The translations under genes were made by a program, and so were the position numbers. Below are positions 1 through 8,488 of a stretch of 64,000 bases of DNA, piece by piece. Position 1 is the stretch's first letter; each line of letters opens with the position of its first letter. This DNA is from a candidate division KSB1 bacterium (GTDB taxonomy: Bacteria > Zhuqueibacterota > Zhuqueibacteria > Thermofontimicrobiales > Thermofontimicrobiaceae). The stretch covers positions 1-64,000 of the forward strand of contig JAPDPQ010000007.1 in assembly GCA_034506395.1 (NCBI GenBank), given 5' to 3'. Under the pieces are notes generated by a model. That model searched no databases. It was not told the origin of the DNA and saw only the letters and a program-made list of their open reading frames with translations.

Positions 1-1581
1 GCTGTTGGCGGCTGAAGCCAAGGTTAAACTGGTTGGAGATACTTCTAACGTTGCTGAAGCGCTAGGCGTGAGATACGACGTGTTCTGCGGCGTGAGCGTA
101 ATGGGATTGCCCGATGGGTCCATAGCAGCCACTTCGGTCAGCGACAGATCAATGGTAATGCCGCTAGTAACCGATGGCTTTTCTTTCAATTTGATCCGTG
201 CCACGATGCCCGTGCCGTTGGCGGCTGGCTGTCCGCTCTTCTTGCTGATGCCCACGCTCACCACGCCAACACTATTGTTGATGTCGGGGAAGAACACTGG
301 GTCTGCCCCCAGAAAATCGCCCTTTTCCGCAGCCAATGCCTCTAATTTATCCGCAGGAAAATTGAATTTGAACGCCACGCCGAACAGGTTCTGGGCGTCT
401 TTGACCTGGATGTCAACATAAAATTCCTGGTGCAGGCTGTGGTTGTTAACAACCGTTGTTATATAAAGTGGAGAATATTTTACACAAATATAAATCCCTC
501 CAGCAGCAACATCTGCATAACCTTGATTTTCAATGGCGACATAATATTCTTCAGATTTATTGGTGGTGATGAAATCCGATATGTCAAAATTCTTTTGCGC
601 TCGAGTATTAACAGCATCGTATTCTCCCACCAAAGTTCCTAAACTCGCCTGATTTCCTACCCACCAGGTGATTAGATTATGTTTATTGTCAGTCGGCGTT
701 ACCTGTTGCTGAGTTGAAAGATATACTCTACAATGGGCAGAACCGCTTGCCTGCGAATACCAATTCCATACAGATAAACTTGCGCGATGCTGATCTGAGA
801 TAAAAGCGGGCACAACCAGCTTCGTTTCAGCGTAGCGACCATCTCTGTTCCGTTCTTTGGACCACCACCAATCATAAGCAAATGCCCAGATATCACCTAT
901 TGTTGAAACGATACTCGAAGTCTGAATAGAATTGTTTAAAATTATAACATTGTCAAAATAGCAAACAGCGGTGCCTGTAGTTGAAAAATTATTTGTTGCT
1001 AACGCAAAAATTTGACAGTGATCTTTTGTCGAGCGAGGATGAGCTGAAAATACGTTGGCACCATCGATATAAACATCCATGCTATTATTTGTAAAATCTA
1101 TTGAAGCTGTCACGACATACCATTGGCCAGAATTATATGACCGCAGCTCGATATCGGACTGTCCATTATCGTGGATGCATATTTTTCCATCATTCCTGAA
1201 AAAAACCGCATTGTATGACGGCGCCATGTTTCCTTGCGACTCAAAAAAACCGACAATTGCACCCTTTTGCGTATCCAAAATATAAACGCAAGCTTGATAA
1301 GTGATTTGATTGTCATAATTGATATTAAATCCATCGATCCGAGACCAATTAGAATAGCCTTCTAATCGAAATGATTTTGTTCCTAAATCGAATGCATAGT
1401 CGGTTGAAATTCTTGCAGAAGTACCATTGTAAAGCGTTCTCCACCAACCGCCGATTGGATATTGATTTGTCTCATAATATTCGAAACTATCAAAAAAGAT
1501 GATTTCAGATTTCACATTCGAATAACAAAATTCGAGACAGATGCTTAATATCAATATTATGATGTTTTGTCGTGTAAACAT
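1..1581 (-). CDS. Secreted ConA-like/cohesin mosaic protein (3' end beyond window)
   Basis: The frame is open from an ATG at 1581 to the window edge (527 codons), so the C-terminus is missing. AGGAGG lies just upstream of the ATG. Residues 1-25 look like a signal peptide. Residues about 28-205 form a concanavalin/LamG-like jelly roll (SFRLEGYSNWSRID, MDVYIDGA) and are clearly related to the N-terminus of the protein at 4270-8004. About 225-380 is a beta-rich domain (RYAETKLVVP, VYLSTQQQVTP), also shared with that protein. About 385-505 is a cohesin-like domain (LFGVAFKFNFPADKLEAL). The last visible residues (LEVSPTSLTLAS) resemble the start of a BACON domain. It is the third gene in a run of three surface-protein genes and presumably ends in a sorting domain outside the window. 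The function is unknown; a role in carbohydrate or surface binding is inferred from the modules only. Confidence 0.85.
   Translation of the reverse strand, partial: MFTRQNIIILILSICLEFCYSNVKSEIIFFDSFEYYETNQYPIGGWWRTLYNGTSARISTDYAFDLGTKSFRLEGYSNWSRIDGFNINYDNQITYQACVYILDTQKGAIVGFFESQGNMAPSYNAVFFRNDGKICIHDNGQSDIELRSYNSGQWYVVTASIDFTNNSMDVYIDGANVFSAHPRSTKDHCQIFALATNNFSTTGTAVCYFDNVIILNNSIQTSSIVSTIGDIWAFAYDWWWSKERNRDGRYAETKLVVPAFISDQHRASLSVWNWYSQASGSAHCRVYLSTQQQVTPTDNKHNLITWWVGNQASLGTLVGEYDAVNTRAQKNFDISDFITTNKSEEYYVAIENQGYADVAAGGIYICVKYSPLYITTVVNNHSLHQEFYVDIQVKDAQNLFGVAFKFNFPADKLEALAAEKGDFLGADPVFFPDINNSVGVVSVGISKKSGQPAANGTGIVARIKLKEKPSVTSGITIDLSLTEVAAMDPSGNPITLTPQNTSYLTPSASATLEVSPTSLTLASAANS
66..434. 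repeat. Cohesin-cassette repeat, copy 1
   Basis: This segment of about 369 bp aligns without gaps to 2013-2381, with about a dozen substitutions by eye (near 97% identity). It encodes the cohesin-like domain of the partial protein at the window start. Similarity stops at the domain borders, where the flanking sequences differ. Confidence 0.85.
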
Positions 1582-1692
1582 ACAATCCTCCTTCTATTAT
1601 ATTAAGCGAATTTATAAAAAATATATTTTTCACCGAATTTATGCTGCGACGGCAACGGCTGTTGACTCATCTTCTCTAAAATTGAATCCAAG

Positions 1693-4179
1693 TTACTTCG
1701 CCAAAACCAACTTCCGATTCAGAACCACCTCCCCAGCGCTGAAGCGGCAGATGTAAATCCCACTGGCGACTCTTTGCTGCGCTTCATCGGTGCCGTCCCA
1801 AACCACCGAATGAACCCCAGCGTCGCACATCTGATCAACCAGCCGCTTGACCTCCCGTCCGTTGATATCAAAAATCTGCACCTGAACGTGGGCTGCTTCG
1901 GGCAGGGCATAGCTGATGGTGGTAGTTGGATTGAAGGGATTGGGATAGTTGGGATACAAGAGATATTCCTCAGGAAATTGTTTCACTCTATCAGCCACCG
2001 ATGTAGGATTGGGCGTGACATACGACGTGTTCTGCGGCGTGAGCGTAATGGGATTGCCCGATGGGTCCATAGCAGCCACTTCGGTCAGCGACAGATCAAT
2101 GGTAATGCCGCTGGTAACCAATGGCTTTTCTTTCAATTTGATCCGTGCCACGATGCCCGTGCCGTTGGCGGCTGGCTGTCCGCTCTTCTTGCTGATGCCC
2201 ACGCTCACCACGCCAGCGCTGTTGTTGATGTCAGGGAAGAACACTGGGTCTGCCCCCAGAAAATCGCCCTTTTCCGCAGCCAATGCCTCTAATTTATCCG
2301 CTGGAAAATTGAATTTGAACGCCACGCCGAACAGGTTCTGGGCGTCTTTGACCTGGATGTCAATGTAGAATTCCTGGTGCAAGGAGTGGTTCTGAACGAC
2401 GGAAGTGATAGATGTTCCAGATTGCACACTGCCCGATTGCGTAACCGAAACCGTGCGAGTGATCCCGCCACCGCTGACCGTCACGGTGGCGCTGCGGGGA
2501 TTGGCGGAAATATTGGCGCTATTGGCGGTAATCGTGACCGTGCCGTTGCCCGAACCACTGACGGGCGAAACATCCAGCCAACTGGCATTATCCGATGCAT
2601 TCCAATTCACATTGGAGGTGATGCTGAAACTCCCCTGGCTGTTAGGTGATGAATCGAGAGTTATACTGGTTGGAGAAACAGTGAGATAAGAACTCGCAAG
2701 CGTAGTGAAGCTTTGATCCTCACCATAACTTGTCCCCACGCTATTGGTTGCCACCACCCGATAATGATACGTCGTATTGGGCAATAGCCCAGATAATTGG
2801 GCAGACACCGAAGCAGAACTGGTGCCGCTCACCGAGCTGGGAGAAGCTGTGATCTCACTGCCGTAGCTTGTAGTAGTACCATATTGAAACTTGACCGTGG
2901 TAGTGAGCCCATTGGGATTGACCGTGCCGTTGAGCTGGGCCGAGTTGGCCGTGACATTGCTCGCCGCATTGGTGGTTACGGTTGGCGCAGTAGGCGCTAA
3001 AAATTCCAAAATACAAAGACCAGCATCCGCATCCGCCACATAGGCGTAATGGCCGCTGACCGCCACGCCTCTGGCAGAAGCTGGCGTATCATAAAACCCC
3101 ACTTCCCGGGGACTGGTCACCGTGCTCACGTCGATCACCCGCAAACCTCCTAACACATCCGCCACGTAGGCGTAATGGCCGCTGACCGCCACGCCTTCGG
3201 CATAACATGGCGTATCATAAAACCCCACTTCCCGGGGACTGGTCACCACGCTCACATCAATCACCCGCAAACCTGCATCCCCATCCGCCACATAAGCATA
3301 ATGGCCGCTGACCGCCACGCCTCTGGCATCACCTGGCGTATCATAATACCCCACTTCCCGGGGACTCGACACCACGCTCACATCGATCACCCGCAAACCA
3401 TCCGCATAATCCGCCACATAGGCGTAATGGCCGCTGACCGCCACGCCATTGGCCCAACCTGGCGTATCATAAAACCCCACTTCCCGGGGACTGGACACCA
3501 CGCTCACATCGATCACCCGCAAACCAGAACCCCCATCCGCCACATAGGCGTAATGGCCGCTGACCGCCACGCCAAAGGCATAACCTGGCGTATCATAAGA
3601 CCCCACTTCCCGGGGACTGGACACCACGCTCACATCGATCACCCGCAAACCTGCATCATAATCCGCCACATAGGCGTAAGGGCCGCTGACCGCCACGCCT
3701 CTGGCATCACCTGGCGTATCATAAAACCCCACTTCCCGGGGACTGGACACCACGCTCACATCGATCACCCGCAAACCTGCATCATAATCCGCCACATAGG
3801 CGTAATGGCCGCTGACCGCAATTTCCCGTACAACATCCGGCGTCATGACCTGGCCAATCATTTTGGGCGCAGCAGGATTCGTGACATCGAAAATCTCCAG
3901 ATAGCCGCCACTGCCACGATAGACATATTTACCATCGGTCGCTACCGCATAACAAGGCCCGCCACCCCAGCGGCCCACCAGCCGCACGTTCAGGCTGTCA
4001 CCAACGTTGGCAATACTTAATTGTTTGTGGAATTCATTGTGTGGAAATTTAAATTCGCTAAGCTGGCGATCTTGAAATTTTAATAATCTTTCTGGTTCAG
4101 GATATTGTGCATGTGAACGGTCTGCGGTAAAGATTAAAACCAGAAAAACAAAAAAGAGCACTTTTTTATCAATTTTCAT
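1693..4179 (-). CDS. Secreted LVIVD beta-propeller protein with BACON, cohesin and sorting domain
   Basis: 828 residues. The start at 4179 is preferred over an in-frame ATG 27 bases upstream because GGAGGAG sits seven bases before it and a signal peptide follows (KVLFFVFLVLIFTADRSHA). Residues about 115-388 hold seven LVIVD repeats of 42 residues (GHYAYVAD, GLRVIDVS), enough for one seven-bladed propeller. Next come a fibronectin III-like domain (about 395-490), a BACON domain (about 493-580), a cohesin-like domain (about 600-722) and a C-terminal type IX-type sorting domain (YPNPFNPTTTISYALP, about 740-828). The sorting domain predicts export and surface attachment or release by the type IX system. 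The gene follows the surface protein at 4270-8004 after 90 bases, so they are probably co-transcribed. The blades differ mainly at two short patches. Ligand unknown. Confidence 0.9.
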   Translation of the reverse strand: MKIDKKVLFFVFLVLIFTADRSHAQYPEPERLLKFQDRQLSEFKFPHNEFHKQLSIANVGDSLNVRLVGRWGGGPCYAVATDGKYVYRGSGGYLEIFDVTNPAAPKMIGQVMTPDVVREIAVSGHYAYVADYDAGLRVIDVSVVSSPREVGFYDTPGDARGVAVSGPYAYVADYDAGLRVIDVSVVSSPREVGSYDTPGYAFGVAVSGHYAYVADGGSGLRVIDVSVVSSPREVGFYDTPGWANGVAVSGHYAYVADYADGLRVIDVSVVSSPREVGYYDTPGDARGVAVSGHYAYVADGDAGLRVIDVSVVTSPREVGFYDTPCYAEGVAVSGHYAYVADVLGGLRVIDVSTVTSPREVGFYDTPASARGVAVSGHYAYVADADAGLCILEFLAPTAPTVTTNAASNVTANSAQLNGTVNPNGLTTTVKFQYGTTTSYGSEITASPSSVSGTSSASVSAQLSGLLPNTTYHYRVVATNSVGTSYGEDQSFTTLASSYLTVSPTSITLDSSPNSQGSFSITSNVNWNASDNASWLDVSPVSGSGNGTVTITANSANISANPRSATVTVSGGGITRTVSVTQSGSVQSGTSITSVVQNHSLHQEFYIDIQVKDAQNLFGVAFKFNFPADKLEALAAEKGDFLGADPVFFPDINNSAGVVSVGISKKSGQPAANGTGIVARIKLKEKPLVTSGITIDLSLTEVAAMDPSGNPITLTPQNTSYVTPNPTSVADRVKQFPEEYLLYPNYPNPFNPTTTISYALPEAAHVQVQIFDINGREVKRLVDQMCDAGVHSVVWDGTDEAQQRVASGIYICRFSAGEVVLNRKLVLAK
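2013..2381. repeat. Cohesin-cassette repeat, copy 2
   Basis: Near-identical partner of 66-434. It encodes the cohesin-like domain of the LVIVD propeller protein. The match covers essentially one domain, which points to recent domain-scale duplication or gene conversion between neighbouring genes. Confidence 0.85.
3018..3830. repeat. Seven tandem 126-bp LVIVD repeats
   Basis: On the plus strand the units recur every 126 bases (42 codons) with blocks such as ccccacttcccggggact and aatggccgctgaccgc almost unchanged. Differences cluster at two codon groups per unit. Because the unit is a multiple of three, the opposite strand is also open for about 280 codons; that antisense frame is a by-product. 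Confidence 0.9.
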
Positions 4180-4204
4180 AGTACGTCTCCTCCAAAGAAT
4201 AAGC

Positions 4205-4241
4205 ACAAATGGCCATTACTGGAACAGCAACGGCCATTTGT
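4205..4241 (-). terminator. Inverted repeat between two surface-protein genes
   Basis: Ten-base perfect arms (ACAAATGGCC / GGCCATTTGT) enclose a 17-base loop, just after the stop of the gene ending at 4270 and before the start at 4179. No strong T-run follows on the minus strand, so this may be an attenuator or mRNA-stabilising hairpin rather than a full terminator. Confidence 0.4.
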
Positions 4242-4269
4242 ATTTGCGATCGACCTTTTTGCTTTCTAT

Positions 4270-7200
4270 CTATTTCGCCAGAATCATCTTTTGGTGCAAC
4301 ACCTCGTTACCAGCCGTCATACGACAGATATACATACCGTTGGCCACTTCTTTTCCAGCGTCATCCCGGGCATCCCAGGTGACCGAATGCACGCCAGGTT
4401 GCTGCTGGCTATCAACCAGCGTTTTCACCAATCGCCCAGTCAAATCGAACACATGGATACGTACATGGGCTGCATCGGGCAAGGCGTAAGAAATGGTTGT
4501 CGTTGGGTTGAATGGATTGGGGTAGTTGGTAAACAACTGGTATTGAGTCACTGGAGCTGCGCCAATATGTAACCACTCTGGATTGGCGCAAGCTTGAGCC
4601 TGAATATTAATTGGCTTACCCTGGTCATCATTGGCTTTTACAGCCTCTATTTTCACGCTGGCATGTTCGAGAGATCGCTCGCTGGTCAATAAGCGGAATG
4701 TAATATGCGTTACCAGGCTCTTTTCTGCCTTCGTTATCTGTCCGATCTTCTGGCTGATAGCAATACCCAGTTTGCCCAGATCTGGCTGATCTTTCTGGAA
4801 GAAGATCTGATCCTGACTGAACAAATCTCCGGGTTCTGCCCCAGCGAACGCCAGCTCCTGTTGCGGATAGTTCACCTCAAAAGCGAGACCAAACAGGTTG
4901 GCTACGTTTTCAGCGTGGATATCGAGGTACACTTCTTTTCTGTCGACATTATAGGATAGTTTCGGAACAAGCGTGCCGGAAATTGCTCCCGAAGGTTCAT
5001 CTTCGTTCTCATCAAATGCTTTGGCCATTGTATGCGTTCTGCCCCAATTTATTCCGATGACCAAAACGTCTGCCTGGTTGACAATTCCATCTCCATTAGC
5101 GTCTGCATAGGTTGCCGCTTCGGGAGTCCATGGGCTTGCGTTATGTGCGATCCATTGCGTTTCATTGGCATGGCAGGTGCGCCTTGGCCCTGTATAATTC
5201 CAATAGACGCCAAGGGGCAAAACATCCGCCTGGTTGACAATTCTATCATTGTTAGTATCACCAGGCCAAACGCTAATACCGCCACTGGTAATCGTTATAG
5301 TAATGCTCCCAGGAGCCAATCCAATTGCATTGCCATTTGGATCATTAGCTGTTGCGTTATGAATCGCAAAAGAAATTTGGGTGTTCACTGGTGTTGTTGG
5401 CAACGATTTGAACCTAATTTTTATGACCGAACCATAACCGCTTACTCCAGTACTTGTCCCTCTGCGGGTTAATCCGACGGCTACTTTTCCATTTGCATCA
5501 TCAGGATTGACAAATTCCAAAAGGTCAGAACCTAAGAATGAACCACTCTTGTCATAAGAAACGTAATCTATATATGTGGTTGGATAGCCAAGCTCGAAAC
5601 TCACGCCAAAGAGATTGGTTACTGGCTTATTAGCTGATCCGACAATGATATCTACATTAAACTCAGCGCCAGCCGATTGGCTAGTGGCAGTTGAAGGAGT
5701 AATCGGAATATCGCCGCCTGCTGAGCTAATCGTTACGGTTTTCCCCGATGACCAACTGGAGACGACTGAATTATCAGATGAACATCGAGCTTGCGCTTTC
5801 ACTGTATAGGTTCCAGCCGTGCCATAAGAATAGCTTTGAGAAGAAGAACCCCAAGACGAATAAACACCATTACCCCAATCAAAACGATATTGCACGCTAT
5901 GCCCCTGGTTACAAGTTGATCCACCTGTCGAAAAGGTTAAAGTTTGATTTACAGTACCAGATGACGGCCCGCTGGGCGTCGTAGGCGTACTAACTGTATG
6001 AGAGGAAGTGGTGACCGTTAGCAATCTTGTGGAACCATGATGCCAGTTGTTGTCATTTTCGTTCGTTTCTTGGACAACATTCTCAGGATCGATTATCATC
6101 CCAACATAATAATCACCTGGCGTCATAGAACTGGGCACCGTGCACGAAGTCACCACATCCCGATACGATCCACCGCTTATAGAGCTAACGCTGCTTTCAC
6201 CAACTTTTGTATCTGAGGGAGAAATAACATCATTCGTCGACAGGTATACAAAGAGTTTGAAATTACCAGAACTCTGCGTGCCCGTATTCTGCACACGAAA
6301 ATAATTGGTAAACGTCCCTCCCTGATTAACACTGGTAGGCGTGAAGTAATTATAGGTGCTGCCTGTATAGCAGGTGAGATTGATATCGCTGGTGTTGGAA
6401 ACCCAATTCGCCCTCACCCGATAAGAACTGTTGGAGCTATAAGATCCTTGAAAACCATAAGCTTTGATATAGTATCTTCCGGCAGTAACTGATACTGTAA
6501 CCTGTTCGTCAATGCCTGAATTGTTGTACGATCCTCCTATTGGAGCTCCTGAAGAATTGTATACTTCTAATTCGTAATCTAAATTGGATGGGACATCTAG
6601 ATCTACTGTTAGAGGATACGTAGATGTTGGGCTAAGATCCATATTGCTAATGCTTTCGCCAGTTTCTCTTGCAATTAAGATAGTATTTTCTTTAATATCA
6701 GAAACTTGATTTAATTTGATTAATAACTCTGATGGCAACTCATTCATAGGCAATGCAGAAAGGTTGCTCGACATCGCCCCACTCACATCAACATAATACC
6801 AATCAATGTCAGTGGATGTCTCAATATACGCTGTATACCACTGGTTCTTCGTTAAAGGACCGTATGCCTGATTCATTAGATCATTAGGCTCATAAGGACC
6901 TGATGCCCCCCCTGAATTTGACATAATGTATAAAACATAAACTGCAATATCTGCGCTTGCCTCGTTATTGATGGCTATATAATAATAATTTGACGGATGG
7001 GATTGGACATAGGAACTGATATTAACCGTAGCATCCGTTTGCGTATTTGTGGCTGTAAATGATCCAACATACGTCCCCAAATTCGTTGCATTACCAACCC
7101 AAAAGGTCTTCCAATCATTACTTGAAGTTTGTGGTGTTACTTGTTGTGAAGTGGAGATATAAATTTTTCCTACAGCCGAACCTGCTAACTGAGACCACCA

Positions 7201-8004
7201 ATGAGAATAGTGCAGCACGATATCGGAGGCATTGGATAATCCACCTGGAAATTCAAGTTTGACCTCAGCATATTTCCCGTTTCTGCCAGGTGTATAAGGA
7301 TATTGGGAAAATGCACCAATTGATGATATTGTGCTATGGTAGTTTTTGGTTACCATCGCATTATCGATAATCCATACATTATCAAAATAAGCAACCGCAG
7401 TGCCAGAACCGCTAAAGTTATTTGTTGCTAAAGCAAAAGAATTGCAATTAGAACGACTGCTTCTTGGTCCTCCAGAATATTTTTTTATACCATCGATATA
7501 AACGTCCATTTTATTTTGATTGAAGTCTATTGAGACAATGACAAGGTACCAACGGTTTGCAGAGTATGCTTGTAAATCAATATCTGAAAGCCCATTATCA
7601 TGAATAGCTATACGCCCGTTGTTGTTAAAGTGAATAGCATTATAGCTAGGCGCCATATTCCCCTCTTTCCTGAAAAATCCAACTATTGCGCCTCTTGTTG
7701 CATTTGGGATATAAACCCAAACCTGGTATTCAATACGGTTGCCATAACTTACGTCTTTGGCATCGACCCTTGACCAACTTGTTTGTCCTTCTAATCGAAA
7801 AGATTGTGAACCCCACACTCCATATTGCGAAGAAATTTTTGCTTCGACCCCGCTGAACATATTATACCAGTTAGACGAAGGATAAGAATTGACTGAATAA
7901 GATTCAAAGTTATCAGAGGCTATTATTTTAGACCAACCAGGTATTGCCCAGCCCGTAGCAATAGCTATAACAAAAATGATTTGATAGATCATTAAGCGTC
8001 TCAT
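4270..8004 (-). CDS. Secreted multidomain protein with two cohesins flanking a dockerin
   Basis: 1244 residues. Two in-frame ATGs are close together; the one at 8004 lies seven bases after AGGAGG, the one at 8010 only one base, so 8004 is chosen. A signal peptide (about 1-25) is followed by a ConA-like domain (about 26-215), a beta domain (about 222-365), a PPC-like region beginning YEPNDLMNQAYG (about 368-535), a CARDB domain (about 538-660), a PKD-like domain (about 673-756), cohesin 1 (about 766-905), a type I dockerin with paired calcium loops DTNNDRIVNQAD and DANGDGIVNQAD (about 910-990), cohesin 2 (about 1015-1145) and a sorting domain (YPNPFNPTTTISYALP) at the end. Cohesin and dockerin on one chain suggest self-assembly or cross-linking with neighbours; this is inference. 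No catalytic domain is recognised. It is the first gene of the surface-protein run. Confidence 0.9.
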   Translation of the reverse strand: MRRLMIYQIIFVIAIATGWAIPGWSKIIASDNFESYSVNSYPSSNWYNMFSGVEAKISSQYGVWGSQSFRLEGQTSWSRVDAKDVSYGNRIEYQVWVYIPNATRGAIVGFFRKEGNMAPSYNAIHFNNNGRIAIHDNGLSDIDLQAYSANRWYLVIVSIDFNQNKMDVYIDGIKKYSGGPRSSRSNCNSFALATNNFSGSGTAVAYFDNVWIIDNAMVTKNYHSTISSIGAFSQYPYTPGRNGKYAEVKLEFPGGLSNASDIVLHYSHWWSQLAGSAVGKIYISTSQQVTPQTSSNDWKTFWVGNATNLGTYVGSFTATNTQTDATVNISSYVQSHPSNYYYIAINNEASADIAVYVLYIMSNSGGASGPYEPNDLMNQAYGPLTKNQWYTAYIETSTDIDWYYVDVSGAMSSNLSALPMNELPSELLIKLNQVSDIKENTILIARETGESISNMDLSPTSTYPLTVDLDVPSNLDYELEVYNSSGAPIGGSYNNSGIDEQVTVSVTAGRYYIKAYGFQGSYSSNSSYRVRANWVSNTSDINLTCYTGSTYNYFTPTSVNQGGTFTNYFRVQNTGTQSSGNFKLFVYLSTNDVISPSDTKVGESSVSSISGGSYRDVVTSCTVPSSMTPGDYYVGMIIDPENVVQETNENDNNWHHGSTRLLTVTTSSHTVSTPTTPSGPSSGTVNQTLTFSTGGSTCNQGHSVQYRFDWGNGVYSSWGSSSQSYSYGTAGTYTVKAQARCSSDNSVVSSWSSGKTVTISSAGGDIPITPSTATSQSAGAEFNVDIIVGSANKPVTNLFGVSFELGYPTTYIDYVSYDKSGSFLGSDLLEFVNPDDANGKVAVGLTRRGTSTGVSGYGSVIKIRFKSLPTTPVNTQISFAIHNATANDPNGNAIGLAPGSITITITSGGISVWPGDTNNDRIVNQADVLPLGVYWNYTGPRRTCHANETQWIAHNASPWTPEAATYADANGDGIVNQADVLVIGINWGRTHTMAKAFDENEDEPSGAISGTLVPKLSYNVDRKEVYLDIHAENVANLFGLAFEVNYPQQELAFAGAEPGDLFSQDQIFFQKDQPDLGKLGIAISQKIGQITKAEKSLVTHITFRLLTSERSLEHASVKIEAVKANDDQGKPINIQAQACANPEWLHIGAAPVTQYQLFTNYPNPFNPTTTISYALPDAAHVRIHVFDLTGRLVKTLVDSQQQPGVHSVTWDARDDAGKEVANGMYICRMTAGNEVLHQKMILAK

Positions 8005-8488
8005 AACCATCCCTCCTGTTAATTTGATTAAATAGAAAATTTGTATTTTTTGAATTTCTTTGAAGCTTTTTTCCTCTCTACGCTTTTTGTCTATGAATAA
8101 AATAGTCTATTTTTACAAATCGTTTGTAAAAAAATAACTCTTATTATATTCAATTTATTTTTTTTTAAATTAGTAACCTTTGATAATTTATAAATCATAT
8201 AATGCAATCTCTATACCAATTTAATATACAAAATTAATATTTATCTGCATTGATTATAGAGGACTTATAAACCCATACAATTATTTCTAAAAGTTCTCCA
8301 TATGCCATTAGATGTAAATTTGACACGCTATAATTTCGAAAAATTGTTTAGCAACTGGAAAATTGCTCTTTGCGATAGTTGCAAAACTGACACAACTTGT
8401 GTGTTAAATTTGACACAAAAATAAATAAATGTAATTTTGAAATCAAAATTTGGAAGGTTCTATCTTTTGAGAGAAATTAGAAGAATCA
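8005..8488. promoter_or_regulatory. AT-rich regulatory region upstream of the surface-protein genes
   Basis: This is 484 bases without a gene, lying between the first surface-protein gene and the end of the NtrC-type regulator gene. It holds two copies of TAAATTTGACAC (8315-8326 and 8405-8416), a third TGACAC at 8388-8393, a palindrome ACACAA-C-TTGTGT (8390-8402) and a wider inverted pair GCAACT/AGTTGC (8351-8356, 8377-8382). The spacing looks like a multi-site activator region, but no convincing -24/-12 sigma-54 promoter was found. Confidence 0.45.
8253..8280 (-). promoter_or_regulatory. Candidate sigma-70-type promoter for the surface-protein genes
   Basis: On the minus strand TTGTAT (8280-8275) and TATAAT (8258-8253) are separated by 16 bases. 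It would give a leader of about 240 bases before the ATG at 8004. The surroundings are very AT-rich, so chance matches are likely. Confidence 0.35.

Noticed and set aside
3175..4020. 281-codon open frame on the plus strand across the LVIVD repeats
   Set aside because: It is antisense to an unmistakable propeller gene. It stays open only because the 126-bp repeat is a multiple of three, and its product is a repetitive His/Arg-rich string without a start signal.
8281..8420. Sigma-54 (-24/-12) promoter before the surface-protein genes
   Set aside because: Expected because of the adjacent NtrC-type regulator, but no GG-N10-GC pattern with reasonable context was found on the minus strand.
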